Source of the DNA: Chitinophagales bacterium
GTDB lineage: Bacteria > Bacteroidota > Bacteroidia > Chitinophagales > Saprospiraceae
Length of the DNA stretch: 64,000 bases
Assembly (NCBI GenBank): GCA_022360175.1
Contig: JAKSDI010000021.1
Location: forward strand, 62,001-126,000
Reading direction: 5' to 3'
Below, piece after piece: positions 23,608 through 32,617 of the stretch. A program made the position numbers and the translations under genes. Positions within the stretch are counted from its first letter, which is position 1; each line of letters starts with the position of its first letter. A model generated the notes under the pieces. The model was not told where the DNA came from and made no database searches. It saw nothing but the letters and a program-made list of their open reading frames with translations.

Positions 23608-25440
23608 ATGCTTGACCTGAACCTTGATAAGCTCTTACCTCCTTTACCTGAATGTCGTAGCCTAATTACGCATACCATTTTGATCGATGGTTCGCCTTTG
23701 CCTGATCTTGTCATGATTAAAAGTATTTCTGTAGTGCGATCAGCCAATCGAATTCCGTACGCACTGATTGAAATCCTTGATGGAGATCCTGCTGATCAAT
23801 CTTTTATTGCCAGTGATATGGATATATTGTCACCAGGAAAAGAAATAGAAATTAAAACAGGTTATCATGGTGATGATGCTACTATCTTTAAAGGTATCAT
23901 TGTTCGTCATGCTGTAAAAATTCCTCAGGATGGAGCTCCTCATTTAGAGATAGAATGCAAAGATAAAGCAGTAAAATTGACGGTGGGCCGTAAAAATAAG
24001 TACTTCTTTGATCAGAAGGACAGTGATATAATAGAGGAGATTTTACGAGGAGGTAGTGTTCAACCGAATGTAGCTGCTACATCTGTCACTCACAAAGAAA
24101 TGGTACAATATTATGCTACAGATTGGGACTTTGTAGTGACACGGGCTGAAGCCAATGGGATGTTGGTGTATGTTGAAGATGGTACTGTGGTTGTAAAAAA
24201 ACCTGATTTTGGACAGGCAGCTAAATTTCCTATTGTATACGGTTCCAGCCTTTATGAATTTGAAGCTGAAATGGATGCCAGAGATCAATATCCAACAGTT
24301 GAAGTTAGTAGCTGGGCAATTGGAGATCAGGATGTACAAAAAGTTACTCCTAGTGGTGCAGGTGGCTTGGGAGGTTTTAGTGCTCCTTCTGTGCCAGGTG
24401 CTTTGTCTTCTGCTGCTAGTGCAATAGGGATCAACCTGCCCGGACAACCACCTAATACCGATTATACACAGGTAATGGGCCTGGATCAACTACCATTGCA
24501 ACATGGTGGAGCTTTAAACAGAGAGGAGGCACAACATTGGGCCGAAGCACAGGTGACCAAAAGTGAATTGGCAAAAAAAAGAGGCCGAGTTAAATTTGAA
24601 GGTGTTGCAGATATAAAACCAGGAGAATGCATTAGCCTGGAAGGTGTAGGACAAAGGCATAGTGGAAAGGTTTTTATTACAGCTATTACCCATGAGATAT
24701 ACGATGGAGTATGGTATACCCACGCACAGTTTGGATTATCACAGCGATGGTTTATACAGGAATTCGATGACGTTGTGGATGAAGCTGCAGCTGGTTTGTT
24801 ACCTGCTGTTAATGGTTTACAAATTGGTATAGTCACCCGGCTTCAAAATAATCCGGCGGATCCTGATTTTCGAATTCAGGTCCGATTGCCAATGGTAACT
24901 AATCAGGGCGACGGTTTTTGGGTCCGCCTGTCTGCACAAGATGCGGGTAGTAATCGCGGGGCTATTTGGAGGCCCGAAATCGGAGATGAAGTAATTGTGG
25001 GTTTTTTTAATGATGACCCTCGTCAGGGAGTAGCATTGGGGGCATTACATAGTAGTCAGAATCAGGCTCCAATATCAGCTAGCGATGATAATCATGAGAA
25101 AGGCTGGGTCACTCGTAGCGGGATGAAAATGACTTTTAATGATGATGAGATCAGCTTCATTATAGAAACACCTGGCGGTAAAAAAGTAACCATCGATGAA
25201 AATGCTGACCTGATAACATTAGAGGATCAGCATAACAACAAAATTACGATGGATCAAAATGGCATTTCGATAGAATCTGGTAGTGACCTTAATCTAAAGG
25301 CAACTGGTGATGTCAATGTAGAAGGGGTCAATATAGAGCAATCCGCTACAGCGAGTTTTTCAATTGAATCTCAGGGACAGGCAGAAGTAAGTGCCACTGC
25401 GGATCTTGTCCTTCAAGGTACATTCGTAAGAATAAATTAA
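23608..25440 (+). CDS. VgrG/gpD-like central spike (Afp8-like)
   Basis: A 610-residue spike protein, trimeric in known systems. Residues about 1-380 form the gpD/gp27-like hub (VMIKSISVVRSANRIPYALI and GKEIEIKTGYHGDDATIFKG). Residues about 402-490 are the gp5-type OB fold (QIGIVTRLQNNPADPDFRIQ, then IWRPEIGDEVIVGFFNDDPR), and the C-terminus is a beta-helix needle with repeated short strands. The last strands are rich in ESGSDLNLKATGDVNVEG-like repeats. The PAAR tip gene follows after 10 bases. No extra C-terminal effector domain is seen. Confidence 0.96.
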   Translation: MLDLNLDKLLPPLPECRSLITHTILIDGSPLPDLVMIKSISVVRSANRIPYALIEILDGDPADQSFIASDMDILSPGKEIEIKTGYHGDDATIFKGIIVRHAVKIPQDGAPHLEIECKDKAVKLTVGRKNKYFFDQKDSDIIEEILRGGSVQPNVAATSVTHKEMVQYYATDWDFVVTRAEANGMLVYVEDGTVVVKKPDFGQAAKFPIVYGSSLYEFEAEMDARDQYPTVEVSSWAIGDQDVQKVTPSGAGGLGGFSAPSVPGALSSAASAIGINLPGQPPNTDYTQVMGLDQLPLQHGGALNREEAQHWAEAQVTKSELAKKRGRVKFEGVADIKPGECISLEGVGQRHSGKVFITAITHEIYDGVWYTHAQFGLSQRWFIQEFDDVVDEAAAGLLPAVNGLQIGIVTRLQNNPADPDFRIQVRLPMVTNQGDGFWVRLSAQDAGSNRGAIWRPEIGDEVIVGFFNDDPRQGVALGALHSSQNQAPISASDDNHEKGWVTRSGMKMTFNDDEISFIIETPGGKKVTIDENADLITLEDQHNNKITMDQNGISIESGSDLNLKATGDVNVEGVNIEQSATASFSIESQGQAEVSATADLVLQGTFVRIN

Positions 25441-25450
25441 AAAATTAATT

Positions 25451-25741
25451 ATGCCAGCAGCAGCACGAGTAGGTGATTTACATACTTGCCCATTATCCAC
25501 CCCTGGTGGTACTCCGCATGTTGGAGGGCCTATTTTACCTCCTGGAGAGGCTACCGTTTTAATAGGTGGCATGCCCGCCGCTGTAGTAGGAGATTCATGT
25601 GTATGCGCAGGTACTCCCGATTCTTTGATACTAGGCTCTCAAACGGTCTTTTTTGGTGGTAAACAAGCAGTCAGAATGGGAGATACTACTGCACATGGAG
25701 GACAGGTTACGGTAGGTTTTCCCAGTGTAGAGATTGGATAA
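25451..25741 (+). CDS. PAAR-domain spike tip
   Basis: A 96-residue PAAR protein that sharpens the spike. The opening PAAARVGDLHTCPL and later GKQAVRMGDTTAHGGQV with GDSCVCAGTPD supply the His/Cys residues that bind zinc at the apex (candidates His11, Cys13, Cys54 and His82). No fused toxin. Equivalent to Afp10, though here it precedes gp25. Confidence 0.96.
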   Translation: MPAAARVGDLHTCPLSTPGGTPHVGGPILPPGEATVLIGGMPAAVVGDSCVCAGTPDSLILGSQTVFFGGKQAVRMGDTTAHGGQVTVGFPSVEIG

Positions 25742-25764
25742 TTTTCTTAAAGCAATTTTCGATT

Positions 25765-26190
25765 ATGGAAGATAATAAATCCTTTCTAGGAACGGGATGG
25801 GGATTTCCCATTTGCTTTGACTATGCTTCTTCTACTGTCAACATGGCTTCAGAAGTAGAAGATATAGAAGAAAGCCTGACTATTTTACTGAATACCCGGC
25901 CAGGAGAAAGAGTAATGCGTCCCGATTACGGATGTGGATTACAGGATCTTATGTTTGAACCTTTGAATGAAAGCTTGATTACCTATATCAAAGATTTAAT
26001 ATCCAAAGCCATCCTGTTTTATGAACCCAGGGTTCAATTGCGCAATATTGATATCGTCTCTGATCCTGCTAATATTCAGGAAGGTAAAGTCTTAATAGAG
26101 CTGGATTTCGTAGTGCGTACTACCAACAGCCGTTATAATTATGTATTTGATTTTTATAAACGAGAAGCCACTATTCAAGCTAGTATATGA
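25765..26190 (+). CDS. gp25-like baseplate wedge protein
   Basis: A 141-residue GPW/gp25 family protein (Afp9/TssE-like). Motifs include EDIEESLTILLNTRPGERVM then RPDYGCGLQDLMFEP, which contains the EPR-like core seen also as FYEPRVQL. It nucleates sheath assembly on the wedge. Its stop overlaps the start of the baseplate-J gene by 4 bases (ATGA), implying coupled translation. Confidence 0.97.
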   Translation: MEDNKSFLGTGWGFPICFDYASSTVNMASEVEDIEESLTILLNTRPGERVMRPDYGCGLQDLMFEPLNESLITYIKDLISKAILFYEPRVQLRNIDIVSDPANIQEGKVLIELDFVVRTTNSRYNYVFDFYKREATIQASI

Positions 26191-29100
26191 GTGATTTACG
26201 CCATTGCCATCCCCTTGAAAATGCTGGAGTATCCCGTATAGGAAGGCTAATCCATGCACTTCAGCCCAAAACATTTCGCATAGATGAACGATCTATGCAG
26301 GATATGATTGTTGAAGCTCATCGTTTCGCAAAAACACTTCGTTTTTTTAATGAGTCTGACCAACATGTCGAAGGTAAATACTGGGATAAATTCTGGGAAA
26401 TAGAGATACTCACCTATCTGGCTGTATTATCGGCTAAAGATACAGATGAGATACTACGGAAATACCAGGAACTTAAGGATGAATACGAATCAGCAGGAAA
26501 AACCAAACCTGCACCAGGAACGAAGAAAAAAAATACTGACAACCCTTATGCTGCACTATTATTAAACTTGCAGCAACTAGCCGTATCGATTGAAGAGGCC
26601 TACCTGCAATTAGTGCGTATCAACCATCCATTACAATCTTTGCTACTCAATCGTATACGCAAAGAAAACTGCTGTGATTTTGAAGAATTGGAAGGGGCTT
26701 TGGAACTCCTGATTAAATACCATAAGGGAGCTGACAATAATTTAACAATCGATGATTATCGTATCTTCTTTACGGAAGATAAACGCTGGGGAATAAAAGG
26801 TAGAATTGAGTATGATGCAATTGCTGCCCAACCAAGTTTTAATCTGGAGAAACTGGATGAAATTTTCAATAGCTTTTTTAATACCTGGCTAATACTTAAA
26901 CAAGCTGCTCAAAATGGCTTTGATAAGGAACTGGCTCGCATGGAATTGCCTGAAGATGTAGAATACCGCATTGTACAGCCGCATGTTGTCCTATTCCTCG
27001 TATTTTTAAAATTATTCCAATATGCACAGGATAGCCTAAATGAGTTGGGTGAAAAACATCTGGATTATTATTATGAGGAAGTACTAGGCCTGAAGCGACG
27101 GGAAGCTATACCTGATGAAACTTTTCTGATCTTTGAATTGGCGAAGGACTTCGACCAGTATCTAGTTAAAAAAGGGACTTCTTTCCTGGCTGGTAAGGAT
27201 GCAAATGGTAGGCCGTTGTGGTTCGAAGCTATTGAAGACTGGGTTATGCGTTCTGCAAAGGTAGCAGATATAAAAACTACCTGGATTGATAAAAATTGCG
27301 GAGGTATACTCGCTAATCCCGATGTGAAAAAAGTATATGAAAATGGTGCTGAAAAACCTAATGAAAGTGCGATCTCCTGGCGTTCAATGGGGGATAACCA
27401 ACATTTGCCGGATGGCGAAGTAGGTTTTGCTATTGCCAGCCCTCAATTAATCTTACGGGAAGGAAAAAGAACGATTGATATAGAGTTGAAATTATGTAAT
27501 GAGATTGCCGACCCTTCGGAATTACAAGAATCTTATTTCAAAGTATTTCTCAGCTCAGAAGAAGAATGGGTGGAGCCGATATCTGCTGCTTCACAACCCT
27601 CTGCATTAGAACAAGGTGTTTTTTCAATGATATTTCAGAGTGATTCTATTCATCTGAAAGTAGTACTGGAAAGAGATGCTCCTTCTATAGATAAGCTTGG
27701 AGAAGCTCTGGCAGAAGAAGCCAGGTTTGATACTCGTTGGCCAATTATTAAGCTATTGATTCGGCCTGATTTGAGGCTCCCTTGTCCTTTCAATGAGGGA
27801 CCTGCTCTCACTACGGTTGATGTGTACGAAATATTCCGAGCACTAATAGTAAAAGAGGTCACAATAAAAGTAGAAGCAGAAGGCATCAGAGAAAACCTTA
27901 TCATTCAGAGTGATAAGGGGAAATTTGATGGTACGCAAAAAGTATTCCCTTTTGGTTCTTCGCCAGAAGTAGGTAATCGTTTTTACATCGGGAGTACAGA
28001 GATATTTCAAAAGGCATTGGATAGCCTGGTTGTGAACTTTGAGTGGCTTGCTGCTCCAGCTTCTTTTAAAGATTACTATAAGGAATATATGGCAGTGGAT
28101 TCAGGAGAGTATGCCACTCCCAATCCCCAGGTATTGATTGATTTTATTGACCGGGCAGATGGACAAAAAATATTACTCACGCAAGTGTTGAGAGAAGGTA
28201 TATTACCCGATGTTAATACTCCTATAAAACTTAAAATAAATGATAAAAGCCTAAACGCAATAGCTCCTGCCGGCTTGGCTATTAATTCTATACCAACAGG
28301 CATATCATTTGTCGTTGATAACTCTGACCCTGAAATATACTTATTAGATATATCAGGTACTGGTATAACAAATTTAGGTGCAGATAATTTAGATATAGAA
28401 ATTTCTACAGCAGATACGGAAGATTATGAACTTCTTAAAATTGATTTACAAAACCCTGGACCTATACCGGCTTATTTAGAAGTTGTGTTATTTCCAAGAG
28501 AGTTGTTTTTTAAAGACTTTGCTGATGTTGAGCTTATCAGGTATAAAGTCACTAATGTATATGGCGAAGTGTTATCAGGTGTGACTTTTAATAATACTAC
28601 TTTTCCTCTAAATCAAGGCTTTTACGAAATCTCCCAAACAAGTTTGCCTAGTTCAAGTATTTCAATTGAGAAATCTGATTATATTCCAGTTACCATCAAT
28701 AATCCAAATAACTTTTCTCAGTTTGAAGCAGTACTGCATCGCGGCTCTTATGATGTAGATAACAGTAGTAACACTTTCTCTAATGCGATAAGCGGTTTTG
28801 TCAAAGATTCAAGAATAATACCGAATGCTATACAGGATGTGATGGTTTTTGCTTTGAATGGGACTACTATTCTTGCAATAACCAAAACACGAACAGATGG
28901 ATCATACAGTTTTCCTGAAATTACAGGTGCTGACAAATTAGAATTTTACTATAAAGACAGAGAAGATACGGAAGCACATTCTATCAGCATTACGGCCTCA
29001 TCAACGGATGAAATAGATGTTTTTTTATCTCCAAAACTAATAGAACGAAATGCCCCTGCTGGTAATGTGAATATACAAGGTACGATAGGTGTTGCAGGGG

Positions 29101-32100
29101 GAGGTACTTTAGGTAATGTTGATCTGGAAATTAATAATGCAACACCTTCTCCTGTTGGATCTACTTTTAATAGAACCAATATCTTACCTGATGCAGAATT
29201 GAAATTCAGCGGGAATGGCTATCAAGATATAGCTTTAACGGTAGATGGCTTCACTAATTTTGATGTATTGATGCTTCCTGATATGGGCTCTATAACTCCT
29301 ACATTAGGAGTATTAGGTCCTAGTGAAATAGAATTGGAATTTATCAATACTAATCCAACAGATAATGATATAACTAATGGTTTTTTAACCATTGTTCCTT
29401 CTGCTGGAACGCTTGGAACATTTGCAGGCAAGAAAATTAAAATTATTGGCTTTCCAGCAGGAAATACCATTACTATATCCATCTCATATTCAGGATTTGA
29501 GAGTATCTCATCTTTTTCTGCAGATGATCAATCAAAAATACAAATTAGGTTAAAACCCGAAATATATGCCGAAAATACAGGAGTAACTAACCAGGTGAAA
29601 GGAAGAGTGGTCCATCTTGATGGCTCCCCATTTTCTGATGCTAAAGTTATAGTTGCTAATAATGGCCATCATTATGAAGCCATCACAAATACACAGGGAT
29701 CATTTACAGTTGATCTTCCAACTAATCCTCCTACAACAGCCTATAAGATAAAAGCTATTTATGAAAGTGTTGTCGGAAAATATGAGATAACAGTACCTCC
29801 AAACAATCCTTCAGTTCAAGGTAAGGATGTCACCTTAATGCTAGGGCATATTACAAAATCTAGACCTCCCAAAACTAAAATACGAGGCTCGGTTAAATCT
29901 ACCAATGGTCAATTAATAAGAGATGTAAAAATAACTAACGGAATAGGCAATGAATCTTTATCTGATAATAATGGAGAATTTGAAATTGGCTATTCAACAA
30001 GCTTGGAATTCTTTCACCCTTCTTTTGAATTTCTGAAAGTAGAGAACATAATAGATAACTCGGAAATTGATGTTAGGCTAACACCTTTAAATGGGAAAGG
30101 CTTCTATGTAATGGAAGGGATGGTCACTGATATATTTGAAGGGGCCTTAGATAATGTAAAAGCTACTATGGAATGGGCTGGTGAAAACTATGAACTAGGA
30201 GTTTCCTCAGCTAATGGCTTTTACCGTATTGCTATACCAGAAGAGAGCTCAATGCCATCTAAGATTAATTTCTACAGGGCATCATTCAAAACAACAAAGA
30301 TAGATTTTCCGCCAACTTCAACACAAAGCGGAATTCGTACTTTAAGCTTGTTAGATGTACGGCTTAGAAATGATCAAGTTGAATACGTTCCTTTGATCGA
30401 AAATGGTACAATGAAAGAGGCTTTCAATGTCAAAATAAATGCTCTCAACCTCGTCCGAGACATCCGTACTCAGAACTTTGATTGCTATAGTCCGACCTTG
30501 AAACGCGGCTTCATTCGTTTTACCCTGGAGCAGGATGATTTTATGCATGATGTATATCCCAAAATGCTAACCTGGTACTCACTATACGCAGCAGGAGAGA
30601 TCCCACTTATTGATTTAAATGGTGATGGCGATCCCGATAAATATGAAGAAAGTAGTCCTCCTCCAATCCCCAATCCACCTTATGCCCCTGCAACTAATAA
30701 TATTAGCATAGACTATACCTCAACACAAGTCATCACTGGAGATGAAAACAATGGCATTGATGATTTTTTCCATCTATTACCATGCAATGGCTATAAGGAA
30801 ATAAATATTGAAACCTTCGAACATTGCTTCCCGCTTATTTATCATTATTTACCAGATGATACTAATGTGGAAATAATCTTACAGGGAGGGAATTACATCT
30901 ATGATCCAAACCCCTATGCCAACGGCAACTTATATATTGGAATAGAAAACTTACAACCCGGAGGGACGCTATCCTTGTTATTTACAGTGCTCGCTGGCTC
31001 AGAAAAAGAACCGGAAGCCCTGGCTCCTGATATCTATTGGTCTTATTTGTCGGCGGATAATAACTGGCTGTTATTCCCTACAGGGAAAATATTAAAAGAT
31101 ACCACAAACGGGCTTACCCGTACAGGTTTAATACAGTTTCAGATTCCTACAAATGCTGTAAAGGAAAATACTATGCTTAATGCTGATTATTATTGGCTAA
31201 GAGCAGCGGCATTGCCAATAACCAAAGGTGGAGCCAATGCCCGGGTACAGGCATTACCTTCTCTTACAGGCATTACAGCCCAGGTGATACAGGCACAGTT
31301 TGTCAATCGTGATAATGAGTTGGGGCATCTGGCTCAGCCACTTCCCGCTGGTACCATATCTAAATTGGCAGAGGGAAATATCGCAGTGAAAAAGATTGAA
31401 CAGCCTCTGGATTCTTTCGGCGGGCGTCTGCCAGAAAGCATTGGTTCCGATTTTATACGTAGAATAAGTGAACGGCTGCGGCATAAAGACCGTGCTATCA
31501 CAGTTTGGGATTACGAACGATTATTATTAGAGAAATTTAATCGGATAGCGCTGGCAAAATGTATTCAGCATACCCGCTACCGGCCAGCAAATAAGGCATC
31601 CGAACGCGCACCTGGTTATGTGACAGTAGCGGTGATTCCTGATTTGGCTGTGCGTAAAGGAGAACCCTGGGCAGAGCCACGATTTACTCAAGGTGATCTG
31701 GACGAGATGCAAAAATATCTAACAGGACACACTAATCTTTTTGTGGCTTATGGAGATAAAGAAGAAGCTCATTTACAATTGGTCAATCCACTCTACGAAA
31801 GGGTAGATATTCTAGTGAAAGTGGCGTTTAAACCAGGTGTAGATGAAGCTTATGCGAAGCAACAATTGCAGGAAGCACTCACTTATTATATCAGTCCGTG
31901 GTTGGTAGATATAGCCCAACCACCAGTCTTTGGTCGTATAATAGAGAAAAGCGCTATTCTACAATTTATAGAAGAGCAGGCTTATGTAGATTATGTGGAT
32001 ATTGATAATGTAACGATCGATGAGAATGATAATATACTTGCAAGTGAAGACTTCCTAATTCGTAAGTCATTGACCGATTTGGCAGGACGGCCTATTGTAA

Positions 32101-32597
32101 TGCATTGTGAAGGTACGGTAGAGGTTAATATGGGCGGAAATATAGTGAGCGAGTTGGTCAAAGATGCAATAGTTGTGAAAAGCAAATTGTATGATGGCAA
32201 AATATGCCTCGGGACTGAGCGCTCAATATTGGTTGCAGGAAACATTGTAGTAGGAAGTACAAAAGATGTGATAAGTTTACCTCTCTTACCTTTTAAGATA
32301 AATGATACAGGGATGAATGGAACAGGAGGAGCAGCAGAATCTGGCTTTGTTTTCTCGTTATCTCAGGAAACATCCACCAGAGGAAAAGCTTCAGCTAAAA
32401 AAACAACCACTGATGCAAAGCATGCCAACAAAGCCAAGAGCAGTGTGCGAAGCAAACAGAAAAGTACAGCCACTAGAACAGGTAAAGCTGCTACAACCAA
32501 AAAAACTACATCGGGAAGAACGAGGAAAAAAGCCTCTTCTTCCACAAGAAAACGCAAGACTACAACTTCTGCTAAGAAAGACAATTCCAAAAAATAA
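26187..32597 (+). CDS. giant baseplate-J wedge protein (Afp11-like) with beta-sandwich insert and basic tail
   Basis: A 2136-residue protein. Residues 1-780 and 1400-2050 are baseplate wedge sequence; the C-terminal J core shows FIRRISERLRHKDRAITVWD and PWLVDIAQPPVFGRI. Two features are unusual. Residues about 780-1390 hold a string of roughly six carboxypeptidase-regulatory-like beta-sandwich units (for example ISGFVKDSRIIPNAI with TRTDGSYSFPEI, and VKGRVVHLDGSPFSDAKVIV with TNTQGSFTVDLP). And residues about 2064-2136 form a Lys/Arg/Ser/Thr/Ala-rich tail (AKKTTTDAKHANKAK and TSGRTRKKASSSTRKRKTTT) resembling the C-terminus of histone H1. Neither occurs in Afp11 as I know it. Translation is coupled to gp25 by a 4-base overlap. 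Confidence 0.9.
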   Translation: MSDLRHCHPLENAGVSRIGRLIHALQPKTFRIDERSMQDMIVEAHRFAKTLRFFNESDQHVEGKYWDKFWEIEILTYLAVLSAKDTDEILRKYQELKDEYESAGKTKPAPGTKKKNTDNPYAALLLNLQQLAVSIEEAYLQLVRINHPLQSLLLNRIRKENCCDFEELEGALELLIKYHKGADNNLTIDDYRIFFTEDKRWGIKGRIEYDAIAAQPSFNLEKLDEIFNSFFNTWLILKQAAQNGFDKELARMELPEDVEYRIVQPHVVLFLVFLKLFQYAQDSLNELGEKHLDYYYEEVLGLKRREAIPDETFLIFELAKDFDQYLVKKGTSFLAGKDANGRPLWFEAIEDWVMRSAKVADIKTTWIDKNCGGILANPDVKKVYENGAEKPNESAISWRSMGDNQHLPDGEVGFAIASPQLILREGKRTIDIELKLCNEIADPSELQESYFKVFLSSEEEWVEPISAASQPSALEQGVFSMIFQSDSIHLKVVLERDAPSIDKLGEALAEEARFDTRWPIIKLLIRPDLRLPCPFNEGPALTTVDVYEIFRALIVKEVTIKVEAEGIRENLIIQSDKGKFDGTQKVFPFGSSPEVGNRFYIGSTEIFQKALDSLVVNFEWLAAPASFKDYYKEYMAVDSGEYATPNPQVLIDFIDRADGQKILLTQVLREGILPDVNTPIKLKINDKSLNAIAPAGLAINSIPTGISFVVDNSDPEIYLLDISGTGITNLGADNLDIEISTADTEDYELLKIDLQNPGPIPAYLEVVLFPRELFFKDFADVELIRYKVTNVYGEVLSGVTFNNTTFPLNQGFYEISQTSLPSSSISIEKSDYIPVTINNPNNFSQFEAVLHRGSYDVDNSSNTFSNAISGFVKDSRIIPNAIQDVMVFALNGTTILAITKTRTDGSYSFPEITGADKLEFYYKDREDTEAHSISITASSTDEIDVFLSPKLIERNAPAGNVNIQGTIGVAGGGTLGNVDLEINNATPSPVGSTFNRTNILPDAELKFSGNGYQDIALTVDGFTNFDVLMLPDMGSITPTLGVLGPSEIELEFINTNPTDNDITNGFLTIVPSAGTLGTFAGKKIKIIGFPAGNTITISISYSGFESISSFSADDQSKIQIRLKPEIYAENTGVTNQVKGRVVHLDGSPFSDAKVIVANNGHHYEAITNTQGSFTVDLPTNPPTTAYKIKAIYESVVGKYEITVPPNNPSVQGKDVTLMLGHITKSRPPKTKIRGSVKSTNGQLIRDVKITNGIGNESLSDNNGEFEIGYSTSLEFFHPSFEFLKVENIIDNSEIDVRLTPLNGKGFYVMEGMVTDIFEGALDNVKATMEWAGENYELGVSSANGFYRIAIPEESSMPSKINFYRASFKTTKIDFPPTSTQSGIRTLSLLDVRLRNDQVEYVPLIENGTMKEAFNVKINALNLVRDIRTQNFDCYSPTLKRGFIRFTLEQDDFMHDVYPKMLTWYSLYAAGEIPLIDLNGDGDPDKYEESSPPPIPNPPYAPATNNISIDYTSTQVITGDENNGIDDFFHLLPCNGYKEINIETFEHCFPLIYHYLPDDTNVEIILQGGNYIYDPNPYANGNLYIGIENLQPGGTLSLLFTVLAGSEKEPEALAPDIYWSYLSADNNWLLFPTGKILKDTTNGLTRTGLIQFQIPTNAVKENTMLNADYYWLRAAALPITKGGANARVQALPSLTGITAQVIQAQFVNRDNELGHLAQPLPAGTISKLAEGNIAVKKIEQPLDSFGGRLPESIGSDFIRRISERLRHKDRAITVWDYERLLLEKFNRIALAKCIQHTRYRPANKASERAPGYVTVAVIPDLAVRKGEPWAEPRFTQGDLDEMQKYLTGHTNLFVAYGDKEEAHLQLVNPLYERVDILVKVAFKPGVDEAYAKQQLQEALTYYISPWLVDIAQPPVFGRIIEKSAILQFIEEQAYVDYVDIDNVTIDENDNILASEDFLIRKSLTDLAGRPIVMHCEGTVEVNMGGNIVSELVKDAIVVKSKLYDGKICLGTERSILVAGNIVVGSTKDVISLPLLPFKINDTGMNGTGGAAESGFVFSLSQETSTRGKASAKKTTTDAKHANKAKSSVRSKQKSTATRTGKAATTKKTTSGRTRKKASSSTRKRKTTTSAKKDNSKK

Positions 32598-32617
32598 TAT
32601 AACTGAAAATAATAACG

